Positions 27,439-37,923 are shown, counted from the first letter of the stretch. The stretch is 64,000 bases of DNA from Pantoea vagans (GCF_004792415.1 NZ_CP038853.1:2418001-2482000); one strand, 5' to 3'. A program made the numbers and translations. Notes: generated by a model from the sequence alone, not told the origin.

Positions 27439-28383
27439 TTATGCTCCTGCGCAGATGCGTGCTGCACTGTTGACTACGCTGCTGGCATCAATGCCATGAC
27501 GGGCGCGGGTCGAGGCGCGATCGCCGGCAATCGCATATTCGCCATCCGGAATGCCGAGCCGTAACAGCGGGATGCCGCAGCCGCCTTCCGCCAGCACTTC
27601 GGCCACCAGGCTGCCGACACCCCCATTGACGTTGTGCTCTTCTACGGTAATCACCGCTGGGTAGTGATTTAACAGGTTCCGCAGCTGTTGGGTATCACAG
27701 GGACGAATCGATGGAACCGCGATCACACCGGCTGAAATGCCCTTTTCAGCCAGTTGCTCAGCGGCGTGAACCACCTCGTGAACCGTTGAGCCCATTGCCA
27801 CCAGCGCGATGTCGCTGCCTTCCCGCAACAGGTCGATCGCACCCGGACTGAACCGGTAGCTTTCGTCGTGCAGCTGCGGCAGATCTTTGCCGTCCAGACG
27901 GATATAGACCGGGCCGACATGCTCAAGGGCGTAGTCGATGATCTGGCGGCACTCCAGCGGGCAGGAAGGCGCATAGATCTCGATATTGCCGAAACCGCGC
28001 ATCACCGCGATATCATCAATGCTGTGGTGGGTGCTGGCTAACGGACCATAGCTGGCCCCGGCATTCAGCCCGAAAAGTTTGACGTTGGTGTTGTTGTAAC
28101 AGACGTCCACTTTCACCTGCTCATTGGCGCGTGATACCAGAAACGGCGCGGCGTTACAGGTCACCGCAACTTTGCCGCCCAGCGCCAGCCCGGCCGCTGT
28201 GCCCACCAGCGTCTGCTCGGCGATACCGACGTTGATCAGACGGTCGGGAAACGCCTTGATAAAGGGGGCGATTTTGGCGGTTGAGGTGGAGTCAGCTACC
28301 ACCGGCACCAGATCCACGCCGCGATTCACCGCGTCGATGAAAGCCGTCACCATGACGCTTGCTAAATGTTGTGCATTACTCAT
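27439..28383 (-). CDS. Transketolase C-terminal subunit
   Basis: A 314-residue protein carrying the pyrimidine-binding and C-terminal domains of transketolase. The catalytic glutamate lies in NVGIAEQTLVG (Glu56), and the C-terminal part has the VITVEEHNVNGGVGS pattern. It forms an active enzyme only with the N-subunit encoded just upstream (8-bp overlap). Within this locus it should cleave a phosphorylated ketose by two-carbon transfer. Whether it is specific to this pathway or a general transketolase cannot be told from sequence; context favours specific. Confidence 0.88.
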   Translation of the reverse strand: MSNAQHLASVMVTAFIDAVNRGVDLVPVVADSTSTAKIAPFIKAFPDRLINVGIAEQTLVGTAAGLALGGKVAVTCNAAPFLVSRANEQVKVDVCYNNTNVKLFGLNAGASYGPLASTHHSIDDIAVMRGFGNIEIYAPSCPLECRQIIDYALEHVGPVYIRLDGKDLPQLHDESYRFSPGAIDLLREGSDIALVAMGSTVHEVVHAAEQLAEKGISAGVIAVPSIRPCDTQQLRNLLNHYPAVITVEEHNVNGGVGSLVAEVLAEGGCGIPLLRLGIPDGEYAIAGDRASTRARHGIDASSVVNSAARICAGA

Positions 28384-29206
28384 CTTTCAGTTCCTCCAGT
28401 GCCAGCGCGATCTCTTCGCCTTTCGGCACCCGGTGATGCCATTCGGCTTTGCTCTGAATAAAGGAGATACCAAAGCCCTTTTCGGTATGTGCCACAATCA
28501 CCTGCGGCTTGCCGTTCTTCGGCAGGTTTTCAATGGTGTCGACGACCGCCGCCATCTCATTGCCGTTGCATTCGGTGACCTCCAGCCCGAAGGCACGCCA
28601 TTTTTCCGGCAGCGGATCGGTGTTCATGATGTCGCGGGTCGCCCCCGCCAGTTGCAGCTTGTTCTTGTCATTAATGATGATCAGGTTGTCGAGGCCGTAA
28701 TGCGCTGCGACCAGTGCTGCCTCCCAGTTGCTGCCTTCGGCCAGTTCCCCGTCGCCGGTCACCACAAAGATGCGGCGCGAGCTGTTATCTTTTTTCGCTG
28801 CGATAGCGATGCCCACCGCCACCGGCAGTCCGTGTCCCAGTGCGCCGGTATTCAGCTCAACGCCAGGCGTTTTCTGCCGCACCGGATGGCCGGGCAGATG
28901 CGAGTCGGCATGCTGATAGGTTGCCAGCCAGTCGGTCGGAAAGTAGCCCGCTTCCGCCAGCACGCAGTAATAACCGCCCACCGCGTGACCTTTGGACTGG
29001 ATGTAGATGTCACGCTGATCGTCGTCCGTGCGATCCGGGGCGCAGTTCAGAATACGGAAGTAAAGCGCGGTGAGGATCTCCACCTGCGACAGATCGGCAC
29101 CGGTATGGCCGCCTGCCGGGCTGCCCGCATTCAGCTGGATAATGCGACGACGGATAGCACGCGCCCGACGCTCAAGGTCTTCGACCGGAAGATTGAAAGG
29201 ATTCAT
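28376..29206 (-). CDS. Transketolase N-terminal (TPP-binding) subunit
   Basis: A 276-residue protein with the thiamine-pyrophosphate motif beginning GDGELAEGSNWEAA at residue 151 and ending at IINDKNK near 180, and the conserved SKGHA (71-75) and GALGHGLPVAVG. It is the N-half of a split transketolase and overlaps the C-subunit gene by 8 bases. A separate promoter is likely because a 183-bp gap with a palindromic operator precedes it, while the transport genes further upstream are tightly packed. Confidence 0.9.
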   Translation of the reverse strand: MNPFNLPVEDLERRARAIRRRIIQLNAGSPAGGHTGADLSQVEILTALYFRILNCAPDRTDDDQRDIYIQSKGHAVGGYYCVLAEAGYFPTDWLATYQHADSHLPGHPVRQKTPGVELNTGALGHGLPVAVGIAIAAKKDNSSRRIFVVTGDGELAEGSNWEAALVAAHYGLDNLIIINDKNKLQLAGATRDIMNTDPLPEKWRAFGLEVTECNGNEMAAVVDTIENLPKNGKPQVIVAHTEKGFGISFIQSKAEWHHRVPKGEEIALALEELKDE

Positions 29207-29234
29207 ACACTACCTCTGAATTTTAAATCGGTTA

Positions 29235-29248
29235 TGAATATATATTCA
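29235..29248. promoter_or_regulatory. Palindromic operator before the transketolase genes
   Basis: TGAATATATATTCA, a perfect 14-bp palindrome 29 bases upstream of the transketolase N-subunit start. The same sequence, extended to TGAATATATATTCACA, occurs before the sugar-binding protein gene at 33571. Likely site of the divergent SorC-type regulator. Confidence 0.65.
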
Positions 29249-29389
29249 CATCGGTTAAAAAAATTTCTGCCAGAAAAGGCGTGCCTTACACGGGCACTCC
29301 CCTTTGTCTGCCACTCTGCCCGTTAATCCGGGCAGGCCATCCCCGTGAGCAGAAACATGCAGCAGTCCCGCCTGCCTGGCTCAGCGCAT

Positions 29390-30496
29390 TCAGGATTTTG
29401 CCGGTGAGCCCTCCTCGATTAATGCTTTCTGTGCCACCACCGCCGCCTTCTGCTGCATCCGGCTCTGAGTCTGGTCGATAATGACCGCGATGATGATGAC
29501 AATGCCCTTAATGACCATCTGCCAGAATTCGCTGACGCCCATCATGATCAGGCCATCCGCCAGAAAGCCGATGACAAACGCCCCAATCAGTGTGCCGACA
29601 ATGGTGCCGCGTCCGCCCGCCAGCGAGGTGCCGCCCAGCACCACGGCGGCAATCGCGTTCATCTCAAACGCGGTGCCGTTCGCCGGATGGCTGGCGACCA
29701 GCTGCGATGAGACCACGATGCCGGCAATGGCTGCGCAGAAGCCCGACAGGGTGTAGACCAGAATTTTCACCTGCCGGGTTTTCACCCCCGACAGTTCAGC
29801 GGCACGCTCGTTGTCGCCGATGGCATAGACCTGACGGCCAAACGGCAGACGACGGGCGATATAGGCGATGACCAGCGCCAGCAGCACCATCATCCAGATG
29901 GCATACGGCAGCCCGAGAAACGTCCCCGCACCAATCCTGTCGAAACCGGTATTGCCCAGTAGCGGATTACCCTGCAAACCGGGAAAGGTCTCGCCGCCGG
30001 AGGTGAGCATTGCCGCGCCGCGCAGGATGTACATGGTGCCGAGGGTGCAGATAAAGGGGGCCACATTGTAGCGGGTAATGATCCAGCCGTTGCCCGCGCC
30101 AATCAGCGCGCCGACCAACAGCACAACCGGCACAATCACCCAGACGCTGGGAAAGATAGCGATGCCAAACATCGGCAGCACAATGCCTTTAGTGATCAGC
30201 CAGCCGGCGATCATGCCGCACAGCCCTAAGGTGGCCCCAATCGACAGGTCAATGCCTGCGGTGATAATGACAAAGGTGATGCCCAGCGCCAGAAAGGCGT
30301 TGATGGCGATATGTTTCACCATGATCACCAGGCTGCCGGTGGCGAGAAAGTCCGGCACGGTGATGGCGAAGAAGCCGACAATCAGAATCAGCGCAATAAA
30401 GGTGCGCAGTTTCAGAAGCAGCAGCAGAATGCTTTCGCGTGAACTGAACGCTTTAGCCGGAAGTGTGTTCAGCGCGACGCTGTTATTGCTTTTCAT
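29390..30496 (-). CDS. Sugar ABC transporter permease, RbsC type
   Basis: A 368-residue inner-membrane protein with about ten hydrophobic segments and the family loop GVKTRQVKILVYTLSGF before the C-terminal half. It forms the membrane channel of a ribose/xylose-type importer with the ATPase and binding protein of this operon. Its start lies 2 bases after the ATPase stop. The C-terminal tail is charged and cytoplasmic. Confidence 0.9.
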   Translation of the reverse strand: MKSNNSVALNTLPAKAFSSRESILLLLLKLRTFIALILIVGFFAITVPDFLATGSLVIMVKHIAINAFLALGITFVIITAGIDLSIGATLGLCGMIAGWLITKGIVLPMFGIAIFPSVWVIVPVVLLVGALIGAGNGWIITRYNVAPFICTLGTMYILRGAAMLTSGGETFPGLQGNPLLGNTGFDRIGAGTFLGLPYAIWMMVLLALVIAYIARRLPFGRQVYAIGDNERAAELSGVKTRQVKILVYTLSGFCAAIAGIVVSSQLVASHPANGTAFEMNAIAAVVLGGTSLAGGRGTIVGTLIGAFVIGFLADGLIMMGVSEFWQMVIKGIVIIIAVIIDQTQSRMQQKAAVVAQKALIEEGSPAKS

Positions 30497-30498
30497 GC

Positions 30499-32013
30499 TC
30501 AGAACCCCTGCGCACTTGCTTTCACCAGCGCTGCCTCTTCCGCCTGGTCGCGGGGAAGATCAGCCGTAAGTTTGCCGCCCGACATCACCAGGATGCGATC
30601 GGCTACCGCCATAATTTCTTTCAGGTCTGAGGTGGAGAACAGCACGGCGATGCCCTGCTGCGACAGCGCTACCATGGTGCGAAACACCTCGGCTTTGGCC
30701 CCGACGTCAATGCCGCGGCTCGGCTCATCCAGCAGCAGCAGACGTGGATTGGTCAGCAGCGCACGGCCAATCACCACTTTCTGCTGATTGCCGCCGCTGA
30801 GTGCACTGATGGCGACGTCCGGCGACGAGATTTTGATCGCCAGGTTGCCCACCGTCTGGTTCACCGCCTGCTGCTCCGCCTGATGCGCAATGGCAAAACG
30901 GTGCGACAGTCGCCGCCACAGGCTGGCGATGGTGAGATTACTGGCGACCGACGAGACCGGGAAAATCCCGGCGCGTTTGCGATCTTCCGGCACCAGGCTC
31001 ATGCCCATACGGATGCGATCGGCGGTCGGCAGACGGGTTGGCAGTGGTTTACTGTCGAGCCACAGCCTGCCGAGATAGTGGCGCTGGCTGCCGAGCAGAC
31101 ACTCAAAAAGTTCGGTGCGACCCGCGCCCATCAGTCCGTAGATCCCGACAATTTCCCCGGCCCGCACCTGAAAACTGACGTCATCCACCAGCGTATTGCC
31201 GTTAGGGCTGACGCAGGTAATATGCTGCGCCTCCAGCACCGGTGCGCCAAATTCACGCTCATCCGGCAAAAAGGTCGTGACCGGCTCACTGCCCAGCATC
31301 TCGCGCACGATCCACGGCACATCGATGGTGCTCACCGGGGCTTCCGCCTGGAAACGTCCGTCGCGCAGAATGGTAATCACGTCACCAATCGCCATCAGCT
31401 CCTCCAGCCGGTGGGAGATATAGATGAGGGTCACGCCCTGCTGCGTCAGGTCGCGGATCACCCGGAACAGGATCTCCACTTCGGTTTTGCTCAGCGCGGA
31501 GGTCGGCTCGTCGAGGATCAGAATGTCTGCATCTTCCGCCAGCGCTTTGGCGATCTCCACCAGCTGCTGCTGACCCACTTTGAGATTGCCGACCCGCTCA
31601 GTGGGCGAGATCGGCTGATCGAGCCGCGCCATCAGTGCGGCGGTGCGGCGTGCCTGCTCCGCCTCATTGATGGGTGACAGGCCGCGCTGGATCTCCCGGC
31701 CCAGAAAGAGGTTCTCCGCCACCGTGAGGTTTTCAAACAGGTTCAGCTCCTGGTGCACCATGCCGATACCGTGCCGGGCAGCGTCACGGGTGCTGCTCAG
31801 CGTCAGCGGCTCGCCATTCAGGAACAGCGAACCGGCGGTGGGCTGCTGCACCCCGGCCAGAATCTTCATCAGGGTCGATTTTCCCGCCCCGTTTTCACCG
31901 ATGATGACGTTAACTTTGCCGCGCCAGACCCGGTAGTCGACGCGATCCAGCGCCAGCGTGCCGGGAAACAGCATCGATATCTGTTCGGCCCGCAGAATGA
32001 TCTCATCGTTCAT
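30499..32013 (-). CDS. Sugar ABC transporter ATPase, RbsA type (two ABC domains)
   Basis: A 504-residue protein with duplicated ABC domains. The first has Walker A GENGAGKST at 39-47 and Walker B ILILDEPTSAL. The second has the degenerate Walker A GLMGAGRTE near 290, the signature LSGGNQQK, and LLLLDEPSRGIDVGAK. One fully active and one modified site is normal for RbsA/XylG-type proteins. Its ATG overlaps the stop of the DUF2291 gene (ATGA). Confidence 0.92.
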   Translation of the reverse strand: MNDEIILRAEQISMLFPGTLALDRVDYRVWRGKVNVIIGENGAGKSTLMKILAGVQQPTAGSLFLNGEPLTLSSTRDAARHGIGMVHQELNLFENLTVAENLFLGREIQRGLSPINEAEQARRTAALMARLDQPISPTERVGNLKVGQQQLVEIAKALAEDADILILDEPTSALSKTEVEILFRVIRDLTQQGVTLIYISHRLEELMAIGDVITILRDGRFQAEAPVSTIDVPWIVREMLGSEPVTTFLPDEREFGAPVLEAQHITCVSPNGNTLVDDVSFQVRAGEIVGIYGLMGAGRTELFECLLGSQRHYLGRLWLDSKPLPTRLPTADRIRMGMSLVPEDRKRAGIFPVSSVASNLTIASLWRRLSHRFAIAHQAEQQAVNQTVGNLAIKISSPDVAISALSGGNQQKVVIGRALLTNPRLLLLDEPSRGIDVGAKAEVFRTMVALSQQGIAVLFSTSDLKEIMAVADRILVMSGGKLTADLPRDQAEEAALVKASAQGF

Positions 32014-32612
32014 CAGTGCGTCCCCCGCTTCAGCTCCACCGCCACCACCTTTTCAACGCTGTTGTGACCGATGCTCACCGCCAGCAGCGCCTGCACCGGC
32101 TGGTTGACCCAGCTGGCATCCAGCGGCGGCAGCTGCTTCACCGCGTGACGGTTCAGCGCCCGCGTCAGCTGGGCGTACTGCACCTGATTCGTAAACTCCT
32201 CGAAACGGAACCCGGCGGCGTCGCGAATAGCGTTGCTGCGCAGCACCGGCCCGACGCTGACTGCCACCGGTTTACCGTTGATCGTCAGCGTCAGCGTGCG
32301 TTCACGCGGATTACTCTCATCCAGGGCGCTGGCCGTCCCGCTGGCCCGTACGAAGACGCTTTCACGCCCCCCGGGTTTAACCGTCTGACTTTTCGCCTCC
32401 ATGTCCGCCCAGCTCAGTGCGTGGCTGTTCGCGGTGGTCATGACCCGCGGCTGCCAGGTCTCCTCCGCAATCTGCTGCGGCGTCTGGGTGGTATAGCTGG
32501 GCTTCGCGTGCGGATCTTTCGGCAGAATCGGGTTACCGTCCGCATCCAGATCCACCACGGTGCAGGCGCTGAGCAGCGCCATACCGGTCAATACCGCCAC
32601 TATCCGTTTCAT
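32013..32612 (-). CDS. DUF2291-family lipoprotein of the sugar operon
   Basis: A 199-residue lipoprotein with lipobox LSAC (Cys17), then VVDLDADGNP, a pattern of the DUF2291 family. These proteins recur beside RbsB-type transporters, but I know of no established function. Here the gene sits between the binding protein (2-bp gap) and the ATPase (1-bp overlap), so co-translation and a role in uptake or binding-protein retention are plausible. Confidence 0.82.
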   Translation of the reverse strand: MKRIVAVLTGMALLSACTVVDLDADGNPILPKDPHAKPSYTTQTPQQIAEETWQPRVMTTANSHALSWADMEAKSQTVKPGGRESVFVRASGTASALDESNPRERTLTLTINGKPVAVSVGPVLRSNAIRDAAGFRFEEFTNQVQYAQLTRALNRHAVKQLPPLDASWVNQPVQALLAVSIGHNSVEKVVAVELKRGTH

Positions 32613-32614
32613 AG

Positions 32615-33664
<1,050 letters not shown>

Positions 33665-33739
33665 TCACAAATTAGCCTGCGTTGTGATTTTGATCATCCT
33701 GGTTAACAATACCGGGCAGATTCAGAGAGGGAAAAACCG

Positions 33740-34696
33740 ATGGCAAAACAGGATGAACAGCGACTGATGGTGAAGATTGCCACGCTTTACTATGTCGAAG
33801 GGCTGAAGCAGTCAGAGATCGCGCAGTCGCTGACCCTATCGCAGTCGTTTGTCTCACGCATTCTTAATCGCAGCGTGAAAGAGGGTGTGGTCAAGATTAG
33901 CGTGGTGCCACCGGCCAACGTCTATCCGGAACTGGAAAAGGCGATTGAGCAGACCTACAACCTGCCGCAGGCGATTGTGGTGGATGTGCCGGATCAGGCG
34001 TCGCCGCTGCAGATTAAGCAGGCGATTGGATCGGCGGCCGCTCACTATCTGGAGACCCGGCTGCGCAACGATGAGCTGATTGGTATTTCGTCTTGGAGCG
34101 GCACTATCCGGGCGATGGTGGATGCGCTGCATCCGCTTAACAGCGCCTGTAAGGGCGTGATCCAGCTGCTGGGCGGCGTCGGTGCCAACGGCAACGTGCA
34201 GGCCACCATTCTGACCCAGAATCTGGCGGCGCTGCTGAACTGCCCCGCCTGGCTGCTGCCGTCGCAGTCGATTGAGCATTCGGTCAGCGATCGCCAGCGG
34301 CTGTCGGCCAATGCAGAGGTTGCCGAGGTGCTGAGTAAATTTGAGCAGGTCGATCTGGCGATTGTCGGCATCGGCGATCTGGAGCCGTCGGCGCTGCTGC
34401 GCAATTCTGGCAACTACTACGATGGCAAAATGCTGCAGACGCTGGCGGCACGCGGTGCGGTCGGTGATATCTGCCTGCACTATTTTGACGCCTGCGGCCA
34501 GCCGGTGTTGAAAGCGGAAGAAGATCCGGTGATCGGAATGGAGCTGGCGCAGGTGAAACAGTGCCCGCAGGTCGTCGGGCTGGCTGGGGGACGGGAGAAA
34601 GCGCAGGCGATTCGCGGTGCGCTATTGGGCGGTTATATCAAGGTACTGATTATTGACTATCCCACGGCGCGGCTGCTGCTCACGCCGCAGGCGTAG
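33740..34696 (+). CDS. SorC-family sugar-responsive transcriptional regulator
   Basis: A 318-residue regulator. N-terminal helix-turn-helix at about 22-45 (LKQSEIAQSLTLSQSFVSRIL), then a SorC-type sugar-phosphate-binding domain (IGISSWSGTIRAMVDAL; GVIQLLGGVGANGN; AIVGIGDLEPSALL). Members bind a phosphorylated sugar intermediate and control the neighbouring catabolic operon. It is divergent from the binding protein gene with a 183-bp gap, the normal layout for a local regulator. The ligand is unknown but should be an intermediate of this pathway. Confidence 0.9.
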   Translation: MAKQDEQRLMVKIATLYYVEGLKQSEIAQSLTLSQSFVSRILNRSVKEGVVKISVVPPANVYPELEKAIEQTYNLPQAIVVDVPDQASPLQIKQAIGSAAAHYLETRLRNDELIGISSWSGTIRAMVDALHPLNSACKGVIQLLGGVGANGNVQATILTQNLAALLNCPAWLLPSQSIEHSVSDRQRLSANAEVAEVLSKFEQVDLAIVGIGDLEPSALLRNSGNYYDGKMLQTLAARGAVGDICLHYFDACGQPVLKAEEDPVIGMELAQVKQCPQVVGLAGGREKAQAIRGALLGGYIKVLIIDYPTARLLLTPQA

Positions 34697-34706
34697 TCAA
34701 AACCGG

Positions 34707-35336
34707 TCAGATGGTGCGGTAAGCGGTGGTGACTTTCCAGAGGTAGCGCGGTGCCTGCGCCGCCGGATGCCTGTTCTGCACATGCTGATAGAACTCATCC
34801 GGTGACATGGCATTGATCATCGCAATAGCCCGATCGCGATCGCGTGAAAATGTTCGCAGCAGCGCACCGGCACCGTTGGCATAAGAGACGATGGTGGCGT
34901 AACGCAGGGTCAGCGGATCGCGGATGCCCGACAGCGCAGAGTCCTGCAGGATGCGGATATAGGCGGTGCCGATATCAATATTTTTGGCCGGATCGCGCAA
35001 CTCGGCATTAGACGGCTGACCGCGGCGGCCCAGCGTGCGATAGACTTCGCGCCCCGCGGTCGACGCTTTAATCTGCATCAGCCCTACCGCATTGGAGCGG
35101 CTCACTACGCCCGGATTTCCACCCGATTCGACACTGATAATGGCGCTGATCAACTTCTCATCAACGCCATAATGACTGGCGGCATCTTCGGTAAACATGG
35201 CCCAGGTTCCATTGACGCTGGAAGGCGGTGCCTGCGTTAACGGCGTGTTGCGCTGCTTAACGGCATGGTGCGGTGGCTCGCTGGCACAGCCAGTCAGGAG
35301 TAAAGCCGGGAGTATAAGGTGTCGGATTTTCAGCAA
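34707..35336 (-). CDS. emtA: EmtA (MltE), endo-type lytic transglycosylase
   Basis: A 209-residue outer-membrane lipoprotein: lipobox LTGC (Cys17), then a family 1 lytic transglycosylase domain with the catalytic Glu70 in IISVESGGNP and the motifs AVGLMQIKAS and VSYANGAGALLRTFS, closely matching E. coli EmtA. It cleaves the glycan strand of murein internally. Divergent from ldcA, as in E. coli. Residues 18-42 form a longer linker than in E. coli. Confidence 0.92.
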   Translation of the reverse strand: MLKIRHLILPALLLTGCASEPPHHAVKQRNTPLTQAPPSSVNGTWAMFTEDAASHYGVDEKLISAIISVESGGNPGVVSRSNAVGLMQIKASTAGREVYRTLGRRGQPSNAELRDPAKNIDIGTAYIRILQDSALSGIRDPLTLRYATIVSYANGAGALLRTFSRDRDRAIAMINAMSPDEFYQHVQNRHPAAQAPRYLWKVTTAYRTI

Positions 35337-35499
35337 TTTTTCGTCTCATCGCGGTTGTGGCGAATGCTATCATACCCAGGCAGCCTGAGAGCAAAATTAC
35401 CGTTTATCCTAAATACACGATTATGCGGCGCGCACCGTGACTTCAGCGGGGCTTTTTGCCATCATCGCCGTCAGTCATGAGCGCTAACAGCAGGAAAGT

Positions 35500-36426
35500 A
35501 TGATGATTTCACGTTCAGTTCGTCTTATCTCCCCCTCCGGTTACTGTCATAATCAGCCTGCGGCGCTGCAGGGCATTGCTCGACTGCGCGCGGCGGGCCA
35601 TCAGGTGGAGAACGAGCAGGTGATCACCCGCCGTTTTCAGCGCTTCGCCGGCACCGACGCGGAACGGCTGGCGGATATCAACCAGCTTGCCAGCCTCACT
35701 ACGCTGCCCGACGTGGTGCTGGCGGTGCGCGGCGGTTATGGGGCCAGCCGGTTACTGGCATCCATCGACTATGTTGGCCTGCAACGCCGTCTGCTGAATC
35801 AGCCGCTGGCGCTGTGCGGCCATAGCGACTTCACCGCAATTCAGCTGGCACTGCTGGCACAGGTTGGCCTGATTACCTTCAGTGCACCGATGCTGGCCGG
35901 TAACTTCGGTGCCGCGACCTTATCTGAATTTACCCTGCACCACTTCTGGCAGGCACTGACATCACCTACAGTAGAGGTGAAATGGCAGAGCGAAACGCCA
36001 GACCAGGGCGACTGGCAGGGTACGCTGTGGGGCGGAAACCTGGCGATGATCTGCTCGCTGATCGGCACGCCGTGGATGCCGCAGATTGAGAACGGCATTC
36101 TGGTGATAGAAGATGTGAATGAGCATCCGTTCCGCATTGAACGCATGCTGATTCAGCTGGAGCAGAGCGGCATTCTGGCGCGACAGCGGGCAATCGTCAC
36201 CGGCAGCTTCACCAGCACGGCCCTGTCGGACTATGACAATGGTTTTGACTTCGATACCGTCTGGCAGCGCGTGCGTGATACTACCGGTCTGCCGGTGATC
36301 TGTGGATTAGATTTTGGTCATGCCGCTGACACCGTCACACTGCCGCTGGGCGCCAGCGCACGATTAGCGGTCAGCCAGGGCAACGCCCATTTGCAGGCGA
36401 CCGGGCATCCCGTCCTGCGGGATTAG
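35500..36426 (+). CDS. ldcA: LdcA, murein tetrapeptide L,D-carboxypeptidase
   Basis: A 308-residue cytoplasmic S66 peptidase. Catalytic Ser109 lies in CGHSDFTAIQ, the glutamate in EDVNEHPFRIERM, and the histidine in GLDFGHAADT. It removes D-Ala from recycled tetrapeptides, an essential part of murein recycling in stationary phase. The sequence follows E. coli LdcA throughout. Two successive ATG codons (35500, 35503) are possible starts after AGGA. Confidence 0.94.
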   Translation: MMISRSVRLISPSGYCHNQPAALQGIARLRAAGHQVENEQVITRRFQRFAGTDAERLADINQLASLTTLPDVVLAVRGGYGASRLLASIDYVGLQRRLLNQPLALCGHSDFTAIQLALLAQVGLITFSAPMLAGNFGAATLSEFTLHHFWQALTSPTVEVKWQSETPDQGDWQGTLWGGNLAMICSLIGTPWMPQIENGILVIEDVNEHPFRIERMLIQLEQSGILARQRAIVTGSFTSTALSDYDNGFDFDTVWQRVRDTTGLPVICGLDFGHAADTVTLPLGASARLAVSQGNAHLQATGHPVLRD

Positions 36427-36448
36427 AGAGCGTTTCAGGAGATCGACA

Positions 36449-37111
36449 TTGAAGCCGTTGTATGACGATTTGTGGATCTCAACCCCGGAATTCCCGGTGG
36501 AAGATGCCGTTAATGACCTGATGATGCATGGCTTTATGCTGCGTCACCCGCGCGGCAATCTGCTGATTGGCCGCGTAGAAAACCCGCTCGATCATGAAGT
36601 GATTGCCGATACCGGCGGCGTGATCCGTCACTATCTGACCCACTGGCACGAATCCGCGCCCGGAGCGGCGGTGATCCAGCAGCGTTTCAGCAGCGCGCTT
36701 TACTGCCACAGCCGCTCATTAGGCCCCATCAGCCGTTTTGCTGAGCCTGATGACACCTTTTCGCAGCCGGAGACGCACTTCGGCGATTTCCATCTGCTGC
36801 CGACGCCCGGACACACGCCGGGCAGTTGCAGCTTTCTCTATACCTCGCCGCTCGGGCTGACCTATCTGTTTGTCGGTGATACCGTGACCCGTTCTCATGA
36901 CAACTGGATCACGGTGCTGGTGCCGGACAGTAATCCGGCTGAGCTGAGTCAGACGCTGGAATTTTACCGCTCGCTGCGCCCCGACGTGGTGCTGATGAGC
37001 ACCACGCGCGGGCATCTTTCCTGGAAAAAAGTGACGCTGCAAAGCTGGCTGGCTGCCATCGATGAAGCTGAACAGCATCCACTGGATCTGCGGGAAAATC
37101 CGCTGTTCTGA
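36449..37111 (+). CDS. Metallo-beta-lactamase-fold protein with a degenerate metal motif
   Basis: A 220-residue protein of the MBL superfamily: the strand and loop HYLTHWHESAPG, then PTPGHTPGSCSF and a later FVGDTV. In the main motif His65 and His67 are kept, but the Asp and third His of HxHxDH are replaced by Ser69 and Ala70, so at least one metal site is altered. The substrate is unknown. The start is a TTG at 36449 with AGGAGA 6 bases before it. It lies 22 bases after ldcA and may be cotranscribed. Confidence 0.75.
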   Translation: MKPLYDDLWISTPEFPVEDAVNDLMMHGFMLRHPRGNLLIGRVENPLDHEVIADTGGVIRHYLTHWHESAPGAAVIQQRFSSALYCHSRSLGPISRFAEPDDTFSQPETHFGDFHLLPTPGHTPGSCSFLYTSPLGLTYLFVGDTVTRSHDNWITVLVPDSNPAELSQTLEFYRSLRPDVVLMSTTRGHLSWKKVTLQSWLAAIDEAEQHPLDLRENPLF

Positions 37112-37525
37112 TTACAGTTCTTTGGTCAGATAGTGCCGCTGATAATGATCTATGTAGTTCGCCAGCGTGAGCCGCAGGGTGTAGCCGAGTTTTTCATAAA
37201 ATGGCCGCGCCTGAAAACTGGCGGTATCCACCTGTGCATAACGGCAGCCGCGATCCCGCGCCTCCTGCTCGGCAGCCTGTATCAGCCTGCTGCCTGCCCC
37301 CTGCCCGCGTAGCGCCTCACTCACCCAGAGCATATCAATCCGCAGCCAGTTACCGGTGGTTGAGCCGGTCAGCCCGGCCACCTTTTTGCCCTGCTCATCA
37401 CGGATAAACACCCCCATTGACCTGATCGTATTCACATCAATAAATTTGCTGTTGAAGGCATTGAGACCCAGCCTGACCTCATCCAGATCCTGCGCGGTAA
37501 CGTTGTCGGTAATCTCAGGTTGCAT
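37112..37525 (-). CDS. GNAT-family N-acetyltransferase
   Basis: A 137-residue single-domain GNAT protein. The acetyl-CoA motif is RGQGAGSRLIQAAE, followed by the C-terminal ARPFYEKLGYTLRL. Acceptor unknown. It abuts the MBL-fold gene tail to tail (no gap) and lies 14 bases after the small secreted-protein gene, with which it may be cotranscribed. Confidence 0.85.
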   Translation of the reverse strand: MQPEITDNVTAQDLDEVRLGLNAFNSKFIDVNTIRSMGVFIRDEQGKKVAGLTGSTTGNWLRIDMLWVSEALRGQGAGSRLIQAAEQEARDRGCRYAQVDTASFQARPFYEKLGYTLRLTLANYIDHYQRHYLTKEL

Positions 37526-37539
37526 AGTGGCTCCCGGGG

Positions 37540-37923
37540 TTAACTGTCGGAACGCTGACGATCGTCGTAGCGTTCCAGGGTCAGCGCATCGACATCGCGT
37601 TTTTCGCTGCGGCTGCAGGGCAGCAGTTTATCGCTGTCGCGGTATACAAAGAAGGTTGCCTGGCTGCGCTGGTTCACAATCAGCTGATCGCCATTGCGAA
37701 AGCGGGTAATCGCCACCTGATCGCCTGCTTCTAAGCGGGTTCGCTGCTGACCGGCGGCAATCTGGAAGTGATTTTCCGGCCACATCAGGGTGGTTAAACC
37801 ATATTCGGCACGCGAAACCGTCATGGTCGGCCGGCCGGGACAGTTAAGCTGAAATTCGGTTTCACTCCAGGCGGGTGCGATGTGACAGGCCAGCAGGCCC
37901 AGGGCAATTAACGCTGCCTTCAT
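37540..37923 (-). CDS. Small secreted protein of unknown function
   Basis: A 127-residue protein with a clear signal peptide (hydrophobic 3-18, cleavage near AWS-ET) and a short mature part rich in beta-type sequence and two cysteines that could form a disulfide. Not recognised. It has a good start and lies upstream of the GNAT gene on the same strand. Confidence 0.65.
   Translation of the reverse strand: MKAALIALGLLACHIAPAWSETEFQLNCPGRPTMTVSRAEYGLTTLMWPENHFQIAAGQQRTRLEAGDQVAITRFRNGDQLIVNQRSQATFFVYRDSDKLLPCSRSEKRDVDALTLERYDDRQRSDS

Noticed and set aside
37540..37709. Plus-strand frame overlapping the small secreted-protein gene
   Set aside because: It runs antisense to a gene with a clear signal peptide and has no start signal of its own.
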